A DNA stretch of 52,893 bases from assembly GCA_024274695.1 (NCBI GenBank), contig JAJSAI010000006.1:1-52893 (forward strand), read 5' to 3'. Under the pieces are notes generated by a model. It worked only from the letters and a program-made list of their open reading frames with translations, made no database searches and had not been told where the DNA came from. This document shows, piece by piece, positions 40,067 through 48,374 of the stretch (within the stretch, counting starts at the first letter, position 1; each line of letters starts with the position of its first letter). The position numbers and the translations under genes were made by a program. The DNA comes from an archaeon (lineage in GTDB: Archaea > B1Sed10-29 > JAJSAI01).

Positions 40067-40882
40067 ATGAATGCTCTTGTTCTCGTGGACAAGCCCCCTG
40101 GCATAACCTGCGCCAGAATAGACCTCCTGGTCAGAGAATGGTCAGGGGAAAAAGTAGCGCACGCGGGAACCCTTGACCCGCAGGTCACAGGGGTCCTCCC
40201 ACTCCTGATAGGCAAGAAGGCGATCAAGCTCCTTGAGTACCTGCAGAAGAGCGAGAAGGAGTACGTCTGCCTCATGAGGGTCCAAAACGCGCAGGAAGAA
40301 AGGGTAAAGGAAGTGCTAAAGGAGTTCGTCGGAAAAGTTTACCAGACTCCCCCCGAAACCTCTGCGGTCGCGAAGAAGACGAGGGTCAGGAAGATATACA
40401 GGATAGACATTCTGGACATAGACGGAGATTACTTTCTCATAAAAGTGGCCTGCCAGCACGGGACATACATCCGCGTTCTCGTCAGGGACGTGGGAAGAGT
40501 GCTCGGGACAAAAACAGAAATGATAGAACTAAGGAGGATCAGGAGCAACGGGTTCTCAGAAGAAGAATGCGTTCCACTCGTCAGGCTAAAGGACGCGCTG
40601 AGCCTAGAGAACCCTCCAGAAGGAGTCCTCCTTCCTCTGGAAGAGGCAGTAAGGAGTCTTCCGAAGATAAAGGTTAAGAAAACTGCTGAAAAGAATATCA
40701 TAAAGGGAGCCCCGGTCATGGCCCCCGGGGTTCTTGAGAAAAATGGACACATACAAAAAGGAAAGCCTGTCGCAATACTTTCAGAGGACGGAAAGCTGAT
40801 CGGCGTTGGGATAGCGGAGTATGATAAAAACGAGTTTCCAGAGAGAGGGATTGTGGTAAGGACTCGGAAGGTCCTTGCGTAA
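40067..40882 (+). CDS. cbf5: tRNA pseudouridine synthase / dyskerin Cbf5
   Basis: VDKPPGITC, HAGTLDPQVTGVLPLLIGKA-like, PPETSAVAKKTRVRKIY, HGTYIRVLVRDVG, PUA domain. Confidence 0.94.
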   Translation: MNALVLVDKPPGITCARIDLLVREWSGEKVAHAGTLDPQVTGVLPLLIGKKAIKLLEYLQKSEKEYVCLMRVQNAQEERVKEVLKEFVGKVYQTPPETSAVAKKTRVRKIYRIDILDIDGDYFLIKVACQHGTYIRVLVRDVGRVLGTKTEMIELRRIRSNGFSEEECVPLVRLKDALSLENPPEGVLLPLEEAVRSLPKIKVKKTAEKNIIKGAPVMAPGVLEKNGHIQKGKPVAILSEDGKLIGVGIAEYDKNEFPERGIVVRTRKVLA

Positions 40883-40919
40883 ACATTAAAATAACCTCTT
40901 CGGAAAAAGTATTAACAAT

Positions 40920-41002
40920 GCCGGGATTGCGGAGTGGTTAACGCGCCAGCCTGGAGAGCTGGTGGGCTTCGGCCCACGTGGGTTCGAATCCCACTCCCGG
41001 CG
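40920..41002 (+). tRNA. tRNA-Ser(GGA)
   Basis: Body identical to tRNA-Ser(UGA) apart from anticodon loop CTGGAGA. Confidence 0.93.
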
Positions 41003-41065
41003 TAGCCGGCCGGTGGCAGGAGGGTAGAGGGAACCCGCTGGAGGTTCCCCTTCCCGCTCCCGGCG
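41003..41065 (-). repeat. 63-bp insertion: reverse-orientation hairpin element D ending in duplicated tRNA-Ser 3' end
   Basis: Hairpin GGGAACC-CGCTGGA-GGTTCCC (41029-41049); TTCCCGCTCCCGGCG at 41051-41065 vs ATCCCACTCCCGGCG at 40988-41002. Confidence 0.6.
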
Positions 41066-41106
41066 TCATTAACAGCGCCCGCGGAGGACAGAAACCTTTT
41101 TAAACA

Positions 41107-41219
41107 CCAGCATGAGAAAAAATAATACTCCTTTGGAGAGTACTTGGGAAAAACTGGCGAGGCCTTTCGGCCGGTGACCTACAGATAACCCCGCAAATTG
41201 TTTGAGGATCGGTGAATGT
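41107..41219 (+). promoter_or_regulatory. 5' leader of rps13 operon, shared with rpl3 leader
   Basis: Block similarity to 25976-26094. Confidence 0.55.
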
Positions 41220-41678
41220 ATGGCAGAGTTCAAAGGACGTCTTAGGATAGCCGGGAAAGACGTTGACGGAAACCTCCCCATACCCAAAGCCCTGAAACTG
41301 ATAAAGGGCATAGGAACGAACCTTGCTGACAGCATAGCCAAGGTGTTCTCTGCATAAGCAGGCGTCGCTTTTTCAGAGAAAGCAGGGAACCTTACTGAAG
41401 AACAGATAGCACTAATAGAAAAGATAATAGCCAACCCGACAGCCTACGGTATTCCAGCGTACATGGTGAACAGAAGAAAAGATCCCGAGACAGGGGAGGA
41501 TGTACACCTCACAGGCTCTGACCTTGACTTCGCAATAAAACAGGACAAAGAAAAGCACATGGCCCTGAAGAGCTGGAAGGGAGTAAGGTACGCTGCAGGA
41601 CTCCCTGTAAGGGGCCAGAGGACCAGAACCATGGGAAGAAAGGGTAAGACCGTTGGAGTGCACAGGAAGAAGAAGTGA
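41220..41678 (+). CDS. rps13: ribosomal protein S13, interrupted by in-frame TAA at 41355-41357
   Basis: MAEFKGRLRIAGKDVDGNLPIPKALKLIKGIGTNLADSIAKVFSA-*-AGVAFSEKAGNLTEEQI...VRGQRTRTMGRKGKTVGVHRKKK, one continuous frame. Confidence 0.92.
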
Positions 41679-41683
41679 TACTC

Positions 41684-42238
41684 ATGGGAGATCCTAGGAG
41701 ACTGAGGAAAAAGTATGACACCCCAAACCACCCTTGGGAGAAGAAAAGGATAGAAGAAGAAAAAAAGCTCGTTATAGAGTACGGTCTTAAGAACAAGAGA
41801 GAGCTCTGGCGCGCCCAGACATTGCTCAGGAAGTACAGACACCTCGCAAGAAGCCTTGTAGGACTTCCTCAAGAAGAGAGGGCAGACAAGGAAAAGGTTA
41901 TCCTCGGCAAAATGATTGACCTCGGGCTGATAAAAGAGGGAGGAAGCCTTGATGATATCCTGTCCCTGAAGGTGGAGGATATTCTTGAAAGAAGGCTTCA
42001 GACCCTCGTGTGGAAGAAGGGAATGGCTCTGACGCCAAAACAGGCGAGGCAGTTCATCGTGCACGGGCACATACAAGTCAACGGAAGGCGCACTACCGCG
42101 CCAGGGATGATCGTGGACAAGAAAACAGAGCCCACAATAGACTGGGTCAAGGAACCCATACAACTGGCTCCGCCGAAACAGCAGGCGATGGTGGAAGCGC
42201 AGGATAAAGCAATAGGAGAAGGTGAGTCGAATGCCTGA
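41684..42238 (+). CDS. rps4: ribosomal protein S4
   Basis: [26 protein letters not shown]...LARSLVG. Confidence 0.95.
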   Translation: MGDPRRLRKKYDTPNHPWEKKRIEEEKKLVIEYGLKNKRELWRAQTLLRKYRHLARSLVGLPQEERADKEKVILGKMIDLGLIKEGGSLDDILSLKVEDILERRLQTLVWKKGMALTPKQARQFIVHGHIQVNGRRTTAPGMIVDKKTEPTIDWVKEPIQLAPPKQQAMVEAQDKAIGEGESNA

Positions 42239-42617
42239 ACACTGGGGCGTAGCACACATTTACTCTAGCCAGAACAACACGATAATCACCCTGACAGACC
42301 TCACAGGGGCTGAAACAATAGCAAAATGCTCTGGCGGCATGGTGGTGGACGCGCAGAGAAAAGAAGGAAGCCCCTACGCCGCAATGCTCGCGGCCCAAAA
42401 GGTTGCCGAGATAGCAAAAGCAAAGGGAATAACAGGAGTGCACATAAAAGTGAGAGCCCCAGGAGGCCACTTCAGCAAGATACCTGGGCCAGGAGCACAA
42501 GCGTGCATAAGAGCCCTCGCGAGAAGCGGTCTCAGGATAGGAAGGATAGAGGACGTTACCCCAATACCACACGACACCACCAGAAGACCTGGTGGAAAGA
42601 GAGGAAGAAGACCATGA
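42231..42617 (+). CDS. rps11: ribosomal protein S11
   Basis: [25 protein letters not shown]...[18 protein letters not shown]. Confidence 0.96.
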   Translation: MPEHWGVAHIYSSQNNTIITLTDLTGAETIAKCSGGMVVDAQRKEGSPYAAMLAAQKVAEIAKAKGITGVHIKVRAPGGHFSKIPGPGAQACIRALARSGLRIGRIEDVTPIPHDTTRRPGGKRGRRP

Positions 42618-43213
42618 AGCTCACCATAAAAAAAGAGGACGAGAACAGGATAAAATTCGAGCTTACTGACGCGAACTACGCGTACGCGAACGCCCTGAGG
42701 AGAACACTCATGAGAGAAGTTCCCGTTATGGCAGTAAGAGAAATAGACCTGTACGAGAACACGAGCAGCATATTCCCGGAGTACATCGCCCACAGGATAG
42801 GAATGATCCCCCTCAAAACAGACCTGAAAAGGTACGTGCTTCCCGAAGAATGCTGCGGAGGCAACTGCTCAAAATGCTCCACCATACTAACCCTTGACGT
42901 GGAAGGGCCTAGAACAGTGTACGCGGAGGACCTCAAACCAACAGACCCTAACATCTCCCCGGTGTACGGGAGGATCCCAATAATAAAGCTGGCCGAGGGC
43001 CAGAGGCTAAGGCTGGAAGCAAAAGCAGTGCTCGGAAAGGCAAAGGACCACGCAAGATGGCAAGCGTGTCACGTGACATACAACACGAGCAACGGGAAAG
43101 ACTTCAAGTTCGAGCTGGAATCCTACGGTAACCTGCCCGCCAAGAAGATTCTTGAAAAAGGGATAAAAATACTTGAGGCCCAGGTCAAGGAGATAAAACA
43201 GAAGGTCAAATGA
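42614..43213 (+). CDS. rpoD: RNA polymerase subunit D
   Basis: [34 protein letters not shown]. Confidence 0.95.
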   Translation: MKLTIKKEDENRIKFELTDANYAYANALRRTLMREVPVMAVREIDLYENTSSIFPEYIAHRIGMIPLKTDLKRYVLPEECCGGNCSKCSTILTLDVEGPRTVYAEDLKPTDPNISPVYGRIPIIKLAEGQRLRLEAKAVLGKAKDHARWQACHVTYNTSNGKDFKFELESYGNLPAKKILEKGIKILEAQVKEIKQKVK

Positions 43214-43229
43214 AGGAGAGGACGCAGCC

Positions 43230-43595
43230 ATGAAGAGAACAGAAAAGAAGGCAAGAGAAAAAACAAACCCGTTCATACTAGAGACTGTGATAGCCCTCAA
43301 CAAGACGAAGGCAAGAGTATGGAGGGACGTTGCCGAGAGGATAGTGGCGCCCACGAGGCAGATCAAGGGAGTTCCCCTGTGGAGGATAAACAAGTACACC
43401 AACGAAGGGGACACGATAGTGGTGCCCGGGAAAGTTCTTGGCAACGGGAATATTGACCACAAGGTGACAGTGGCAGCATTGTCCTACTCGCAGGCCGCAC
43501 TTGAAAAGCTCAAGGCGGCCAAGTGCAAAACGCTCACAATAAGAGAACTGTCCAAAAAGAATCCCAAGGGCAGCGGGGTCAAGATCATAGGGTGA
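43230..43595 (+). CDS. rpl18e: ribosomal protein L18e
   Basis: KTNPFILETVIALNK, VVPGKVLGNGNIDHKVTVAALSYS. Confidence 0.94.
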   Translation: MKRTEKKAREKTNPFILETVIALNKTKARVWRDVAERIVAPTRQIKGVPLWRINKYTNEGDTIVVPGKVLGNGNIDHKVTVAALSYSQAALEKLKAAKCKTLTIRELSKKNPKGSGVKIIG

Positions 43596-43602
43596 AAGGA
43601 GA

Positions 43603-44022
43603 ATGAAAGTCTACGACGGGGAAAACAGTGTTCTCGGAAGACTCGCCTCCAGAGTAGCACAGGACCTGCTGGAGGGAGAGGAAGTCAGGATAATAAACGC
43701 TGAAAAGATAGTCATCACAGGAAACGAAAAGGACATAAAAGCTAAGTACGCGCACAGGTTCCAGCAGCTCACAAACGCAGCAAACCCTCGGAAAGGACCC
43801 AACAGGAGCAGGAGACCAGACTACTTCGTGAAAAGGGTCATAAGAGGAATGGTCCCAAGGAAAACAGCAAGAGGAAGAGAGGCCCTCTCCCGTCTAAAAG
43901 TTTACATCGCAGATCCTGAGCAGCTAAAAGAAAAGGCAGAAAAGTACGCTGAGTGCAGGAGCCGGAAGAAAATGACCGTGCTCGAGCTGTGCACGTGGCT
44001 CGGGTGGAGGGGTAGAGCATGA
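43603..44022 (+). CDS. rpl13: ribosomal protein L13
   Basis: NSVLGRLASRVAQDLLEGEEVRIINAEKIVITG. Confidence 0.95.
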   Translation: MKVYDGENSVLGRLASRVAQDLLEGEEVRIINAEKIVITGNEKDIKAKYAHRFQQLTNAANPRKGPNRSRRPDYFVKRVIRGMVPRKTARGREALSRLKVYIADPEQLKEKAEKYAECRSRKKMTVLELCTWLGWRGRA

Positions 44023-44456
44023 CCGCGAAGAAAAAGAAAGAGGAAAAGATAGTCCTTGCAAGAGGAAAGAAGAAGAGCGCGGTAGCAAGAGCGAGAATAC
44101 GCGCGGGGCCCAAGAGCCTGAAGATAAACGGCAGGCCCGTGGAGACACTTAACCCTAAGATAGTCCAGGAGATAATAACCGAGCCCATAAAGCTTGCTGA
44201 GAACGTGCTCGGCGAGGGGTTCGACAACAACCTTGACATTGATGTTAACGTTTACGGCGGAGGGATAATGGGCCAAGCGTTCGCCACAAGAACCGCGATC
44301 GGGAAGGCACTGATCGCATGGACAGAATCAGAAGAGCTCAAAAAACTCTTCTCAGAGTATGACACCACCCTCGTGAAAGAGGACGTGAGGAGAAAAGAGC
44401 CTAAGAAGTACCTCAGGAAGGGAGCGAGAGCAAGGCCCACAACGTCGTACAGGTGA
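44019..44456 (+). CDS. rps9: ribosomal protein S9
   Basis: [15 protein letters not shown]...[13 protein letters not shown]. Confidence 0.95.
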   Translation: MTAKKKKEEKIVLARGKKKSAVARARIRAGPKSLKINGRPVETLNPKIVQEIITEPIKLAENVLGEGFDNNLDIDVNVYGGGIMGQAFATRTAIGKALIAWTESEELKKLFSEYDTTLVKEDVRRKEPKKYLRKGARARPTTSYR

Positions 44457-44463
44457 GAAAAAC

Positions 44464-44658
44464 ATGATGATCCCAGTAAGGTGCTTCTCCTGCGGCAAGC
44501 CCATAGGACACCTGTGGGAAGAGTACAAGAACAGAATAAAAGAAGAGGATCCAGAGAAAGTGCTGGACTCGCTCGGACTAGAAAGGTACTGCTGCAGGAG
44601 AATGCTTATATCCCACGTTGACCTCATAGACGATATAATCGCGTACGACCAGAAATGA
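44464..44658 (+). CDS. rpoN: RNA polymerase subunit N
   Basis: [21 protein letters not shown]...[20 protein letters not shown]. Confidence 0.96.
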   Translation: MMIPVRCFSCGKPIGHLWEEYKNRIKEEDPEKVLDSLGLERYCCRRMLISHVDLIDDIIAYDQK

Positions 44659-44682
44659 AAAAAAAGCCCCCTGCTACTATCC

Positions 44683-44758
44683 GGGGCCGTGGGGTAGCCT
44701 GGCAGCCTTTCACCTTGGGGTGGTGGCGACCCGAGTTCAAATCTCGGCGGCCCCACCA
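44683..44758 (+). tRNA. tRNA-Pro(GGG), intronless, CCA encoded
   Basis: GGGGCCG/CGGCCCC; loop TTGGGGT. Confidence 0.9.
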
Positions 44759-44759
44759 A

Positions 44760-44784
44760 ATAAGGGCGCCTTCCCCGCCCTTAT
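44760..44784 (+). terminator. hairpin after tRNA-Pro(GGG)
   Basis: ATAAGGGCG-CCTTCCC-CGCCCTTAT perfect 9-bp stem. Confidence 0.5.
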
Positions 44785-44823
44785 GAACCCTTCCGTGCCG
44801 AATAAAAGTGAATTTCCCCCGCC

Positions 44824-44900
44824 GCGCGGTTAGTCTAGTCTGGTTAGGACATTGGCCTTCCAAGCCAATGACCCGGGTTCGAATCCCGGACCGCGCACCA
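44824..44900 (+). tRNA. tRNA-Gly(UCC), CCA encoded
   Basis: GCGCGGT/ACCGCGC; TTGGC-CTTCCAA-GCCAA. Confidence 0.93.
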
Positions 44901-44953
44901 CCACCCAAGAACTACAAACAGTTTTAAAGCACTCCTCTTTCTCTTATACTCTG

Positions 44954-46051
44954 ATGAAAAAGTTCAGAGAACTCAGCCTGCAGGAAAGAACAGAACTGCT
45001 AGGGATAGGGAAAAAGCTCTTAGAACGTTCCCTGGCCCCTGAAGACCTTGAAAGGATAGGCGAGAACCCTGCAGGCGTGCACGAGCTCCCCATCAGGATC
45101 CTGGACAGGCTGCCCGTGAACGGCAGGGAGTACACCGTGCCCCTGGTGACAGAAGAGGCTTCTGTTGTGGCCGGCGCGTGCTACGGGGCCAAGCTCTGCA
45201 GGCTTGCCGGAGGAATCCAAGCTAATGTCACAGAATCGCTGGCAAGAGCACAGGTCCTGCTGACGAGACCCTTAAAAAAGTTTGACAAGCGCAGGCTCCT
45301 GGAAAAAGCCAATGAAGGGCACAAGCATTCCAGGGCCGTTGACATTATAATAAAAAATGCTGGCAGTAAGAGGGTTCTGGAAATAGTTTTTGACCCGGGA
45401 GATGCCATGGGGGCTGCTGTGGCGAGCAGTATGGCCGAGGCAGTATCCGAGGAAATAGGCCAGGGTCTGGGGAGAGTGGTTTGCAACAAGTACGGGAGGA
45501 GAGTGCGCGCGAGCGTCAGAATCCCCGTGCAGTTGCTCGAACGAAAGCATGATGGAAGAACGATTCCTGGAGAGGAGGTCGCGCGCAGGATACAAAAGCT
45601 GAGCGAGTGGGCAGAGTCAGACCCTGACAGGGCAGTCACCCACAACAAAGGAATCATGAACGGGATCACGGCAGTCGCTCTCGCCACAGGACAAGACACC
45701 AGGGCAATAGAAGCAGCATGCCACGCGCACGCCGCCGCTAACGGAGATTATTCTCCCCTGAGCAGGTGGAGGGTTTCAGAGAAAGTGCTAGAGGGAACGC
45801 TTGAAGCAGTACTCCCGTGCGGGATTGTGGGCGGAGAACTGAAAACCTATCCGAAAACAAGGATTGCTTTGGAGATAATGGGCGTGCGCAGCGCGAACGA
45901 GCTTGCGCAGGTCATGGCAGGGGTTGGACTGGCACAGAACCTTGCTGCTTTGAGCATGCTCGCGACCATAGGCGTAACCAAAGGCCACGGAGGCCACAGG
46001 ATCCGGCTGACACCCTCAGAGGAGAAGGAAACCAATAAAAGCAGGTGGTAA
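44954..46051 (+). CDS. hydroxymethylglutaryl-CoA reductase, class II-like
   Basis: ENPAGVHELPIRI, VPLVTEEASVVAGACYGAKLCRLAGG, GDAMGAAVASSMAEA, KGHGGH. Confidence 0.9.
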   Translation: MKKFRELSLQERTELLGIGKKLLERSLAPEDLERIGENPAGVHELPIRILDRLPVNGREYTVPLVTEEASVVAGACYGAKLCRLAGGIQANVTESLARAQVLLTRPLKKFDKRRLLEKANEGHKHSRAVDIIIKNAGSKRVLEIVFDPGDAMGAAVASSMAEAVSEEIGQGLGRVVCNKYGRRVRASVRIPVQLLERKHDGRTIPGEEVARRIQKLSEWAESDPDRAVTHNKGIMNGITAVALATGQDTRAIEAACHAHAAANGDYSPLSRWRVSEKVLEGTLEAVLPCGIVGGELKTYPKTRIALEIMGVRSANELAQVMAGVGLAQNLAALSMLATIGVTKGHGGHRIRLTPSEEKETNKSRW

Positions 46052-46067
46052 CAGAATAAAGGATAGC

Positions 46068-46235
46068 GCGGGAGTCGCCTAGCCAGGTATGGCGCTGGAC
46101 TCAAGGAACCCTTTCCGCTGGGCGCGCGAAAGCGTTCACGGAAAAGTTGGGGACATCCAGTGGCTTAGTGTGTTTCGCCCTCCGAAGGACGGAGCGCGAG
46201 AACTGCCGCCGAGGGTTCAAATCCCTCCTCCCGCA
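46068..46235 (+). tRNA. tRNA-Leu(CAA) with two introns: 46106-46154 (37/38) and about 46170-46204 (variable arm)
   Basis: GCGGGAG/CTCCCGC; CTGGA-CTCAAG|intron|A-TCCAG; variable arm GGC-TTAGT|intron|GCC. Confidence 0.85.
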
Positions 46236-46308
46236 TCAAGAAAAAGGAAGGGGGTAACAGGGGGAAACCAATGGGTGTCCCCCGTTTCAAATCCCTCCTC
46301 CCGCACCA
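46236..46308 (+). repeat. ~70-bp insertion ending in a second tRNA-Leu 3' end with CCA
   Basis: TTCAAATCCCTCCTCCCGCA at 46216-46235 and exactly again at 46286-46305, the second followed by CCA. Confidence 0.7.
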
Positions 46309-46404
46309 GCATCCTGCAAGCCTGCCGAAAGAGTATTAAAGGTATTCAAAGGAAAATCCAAACAGACGACCTCAAAAAAAAGCGTGACAGAGGAGGGTAC
46401 AGGC

Positions 46405-46480
46405 GCGCCGTTAGTCTAGTCTGGTAGGACACGGCCCTGCCACGGCCGTGGCCCGGGTTCGAATCCCGGACGGCGCACCA
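46405..46480 (+). tRNA. tRNA-Gly(GCC), CCA encoded
   Basis: GCGCCGT/ACGGCGC; CGGCC-CTGCCAC-GGCCG. Confidence 0.9.
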
Positions 46481-46513
46481 TCCCCTAAAAAGGAAGAAGA
46501 GCAATGGTGCTGG

Positions 46514-47698
46514 ATGAGGAACAAGATAACTGCCGTAAAGCTAAGGACAGTGCTGGACTCCACAGGAAGGAAAACAGTGGAGGCAGAGGTAGTAACAGAC
46601 TTTGGCAGGGGAATTGCAGCATCCCCCAGGGGAACAAGCACAGGAAAACACGAAGCCGTTTTTGCCCCAAGACCAATTGAAGAACTTGTCTCCCAGGCAG
46701 AAAGAGGGCTCGTGCCAAGGCTCTTGACCCTGGAGTCCCAGGCCGAAGTGGACACGGAAATAGAAGAGTATGACGGGACAGGGAACTTCTCGTTCGTGGG
46801 AGGCGCGGTGTCCACAGCAGTATCCATGGCAGCGGCAAAAGCGTTCGCCAGCGCGTTCGGAATGCCGTTGTACCAGACGCTCGCGCTCACTAACACCCTG
46901 CCATTCCTGCTCTCAAAAGTGATCGGGGGAGGAATGCACGCGCATAACGGGTGCGACGTACAAGAGATCCTGGTCCTGGGAAAAGGAAGGAGCGTAAGAG
47001 AGTGCGCGGAGATCAACAGGACGGTGCACGAGAGGATAGGGAACATCCTCAGGACAGGAACAGACCTTGAAGGAGGATGGGTAGCGCCCCTCACATGCGA
47101 GGAGGCCCTTGGGCTCGTCACGGACGTGATAACAGAAGCAGGGCTCAGGGCAAGCGTCGGTATTGACGTGGCAGGGAGCACCATCTACCGCAGGGGAGCA
47201 TACTTTTATAAACGAGAGGGAAGGAAAAGAGATTCAGGGGAACAAGCCGAGTTCATAAAATCGCTCGTCAAAAACTACAAGCTCGTTTACGTGGAAGACC
47301 CCTTCCACGAAGAAGATTTCGAAAACCACCGCCAACTGACAAAAGCCCTTGGGAAAAGGGTTTTCGTGTGCGGAGACGATCTTTACGCGACCAACCTGAA
47401 GAGAGTAGAAGAAAACCCCAAGGCGACCAACACCGTGCTCATAAAACCAAACCAGGCGGGCACGCTCACCCGAATGTTCAATGCGATAACAGCCGCTCAG
47501 AACAACGGGCAGGGCATTGTCCTCTCCCACAGGTCCGCCGAAACAAACGATGCGAGCATCGCACACTACGCGGTCGCGTTCGATGCCAAGATGATAAAGA
47601 TAGGGATAGTCGGCGGAGAGAGGACAGCAAAGATAAACGAGCTCATAAGAATAGAAGAGCAAATGGAAAAACCGCGGATGATCGCACTAAAAAAATGA
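46514..47698 (+). CDS. eno: enolase (divergent archaeal)
   Basis: LDSTGRKTVEAEV, GGGMHAHNGCDVQE, EDPFHEEDFE, LIKPNQAGTLT, LSHRSAETND; upstream of rps2. Confidence 0.85.
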   Translation: MRNKITAVKLRTVLDSTGRKTVEAEVVTDFGRGIAASPRGTSTGKHEAVFAPRPIEELVSQAERGLVPRLLTLESQAEVDTEIEEYDGTGNFSFVGGAVSTAVSMAAAKAFASAFGMPLYQTLALTNTLPFLLSKVIGGGMHAHNGCDVQEILVLGKGRSVRECAEINRTVHERIGNILRTGTDLEGGWVAPLTCEEALGLVTDVITEAGLRASVGIDVAGSTIYRRGAYFYKREGRKRDSGEQAEFIKSLVKNYKLVYVEDPFHEEDFENHRQLTKALGKRVFVCGDDLYATNLKRVEENPKATNTVLIKPNQAGTLTRMFNAITAAQNNGQGIVLSHRSAETNDASIAHYAVAFDAKMIKIGIVGGERTAKINELIRIEEQMEKPRMIALKK

Positions 47699-47712
47699 CA
47701 AAGAATTGATAA

Positions 47713-47746
47713 CCCGCATTGTTTTCTTGCGGGAGAAAAGGAGGTG
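47713..47746 (+). promoter_or_regulatory. rps2 leader with two mutually exclusive hairpins before the Shine-Dalgarno
   Basis: CCCGCA-TTGTTTTCT-TGCGGG versus TTTTCT-TGCGGG-AGAAAA, then GGAGGTG. Confidence 0.45.
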
Positions 47747-47753
47747 CATAAAT

Positions 47754-48374
47754 TTGGCTGAAACAACAAACCAACTGGTACCCCTTGAAAAACTGTTGGA
47801 AGCAGGAGTGCACATAGGCAGCAAGTTCAAGACAGGGAACATGAAAAGGTTCGTGTACAAGCACAGGAACGATGGCCTGTGCGTGCTTGACGTGAACCAG
47901 ACCCAGGAAAGGATAAGGATTGCTGCAAGGTTCTTGGCCACGTACGATCCGGAGGACATCCTGATAGTCGCAGGAAGGGCGTATGCTCAAAAGCCAGCCA
48001 AGACCATGGCGGAAACGATACAAGCGAAGTATGTTATAGGAAGGTTCATTCCAGGAACCCTGACCAACCCTGCTAACGAGAACTTCGTGGAACCACGGGT
48101 AGTGCTCGTAGCAGACCCTCCGATAGACAGGCAGGCGATACAAGAAGCGAAGAAGGCAAAGATACCTGTCATCTCCTTGTGCGACAGCAGCAACCTTACC
48201 AAGAACATTGACCTGGTTATACCAGCCAACAACAAGGGGAAGAAGAGCCTTGCCCTCATCTTCTGGCTTCTGACAAGGGAGTTCCTGAAGAACAAGGGCA
48301 TCATAAAATCTGACTCCGAGTTCAAGAAAAGGCCTGAGGAGTATGAGTCAGGAAGAGAAAGGAGGCAGTCTTAG
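47754..48374 (+). CDS. rpsB: ribosomal protein S2
   Basis: LEAGVHIGSKFKTGNMKRFVYKHRNDGLCVLDV; TTG start after GGAGGTG. Confidence 0.95.
   Translation: MAETTNQLVPLEKLLEAGVHIGSKFKTGNMKRFVYKHRNDGLCVLDVNQTQERIRIAARFLATYDPEDILIVAGRAYAQKPAKTMAETIQAKYVIGRFIPGTLTNPANENFVEPRVVLVADPPIDRQAIQEAKKAKIPVISLCDSSNLTKNIDLVIPANNKGKKSLALIFWLLTREFLKNKGIIKSDSEFKKRPEEYESGRERRQS

Noticed and set aside
41463-41678. Stand-alone 71-aa gene as given in the ORF track
   Set aside because: It is the C-terminal part of S13; upstream codons in the same frame are conserved S13 sequence broken only by the TAA.
42326-43213. 295-aa ORF as a single protein
   Set aside because: The N-terminal part is an out-of-frame reading of rps11; RpoD starts at ATG 42614.
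46281-46308. 3' half gene of a split tRNA
   Set aside because: Only about 20 nt of the T-arm/acceptor are present, no anticodon half, and an intact tRNA-Leu lies directly upstream; a displaced duplicate fits better.
44658-46514. rpoK expected near rpoN/eno
   Set aside because: No RpoK-like small ORF could be recognised in the gaps; absence cannot be claimed for the genome from this window.
47713-47739. H-type pseudoknot in rps2 leader
   Set aside because: The two stems would need zero-length connecting loops, sterically implausible; treated as alternative hairpins instead.
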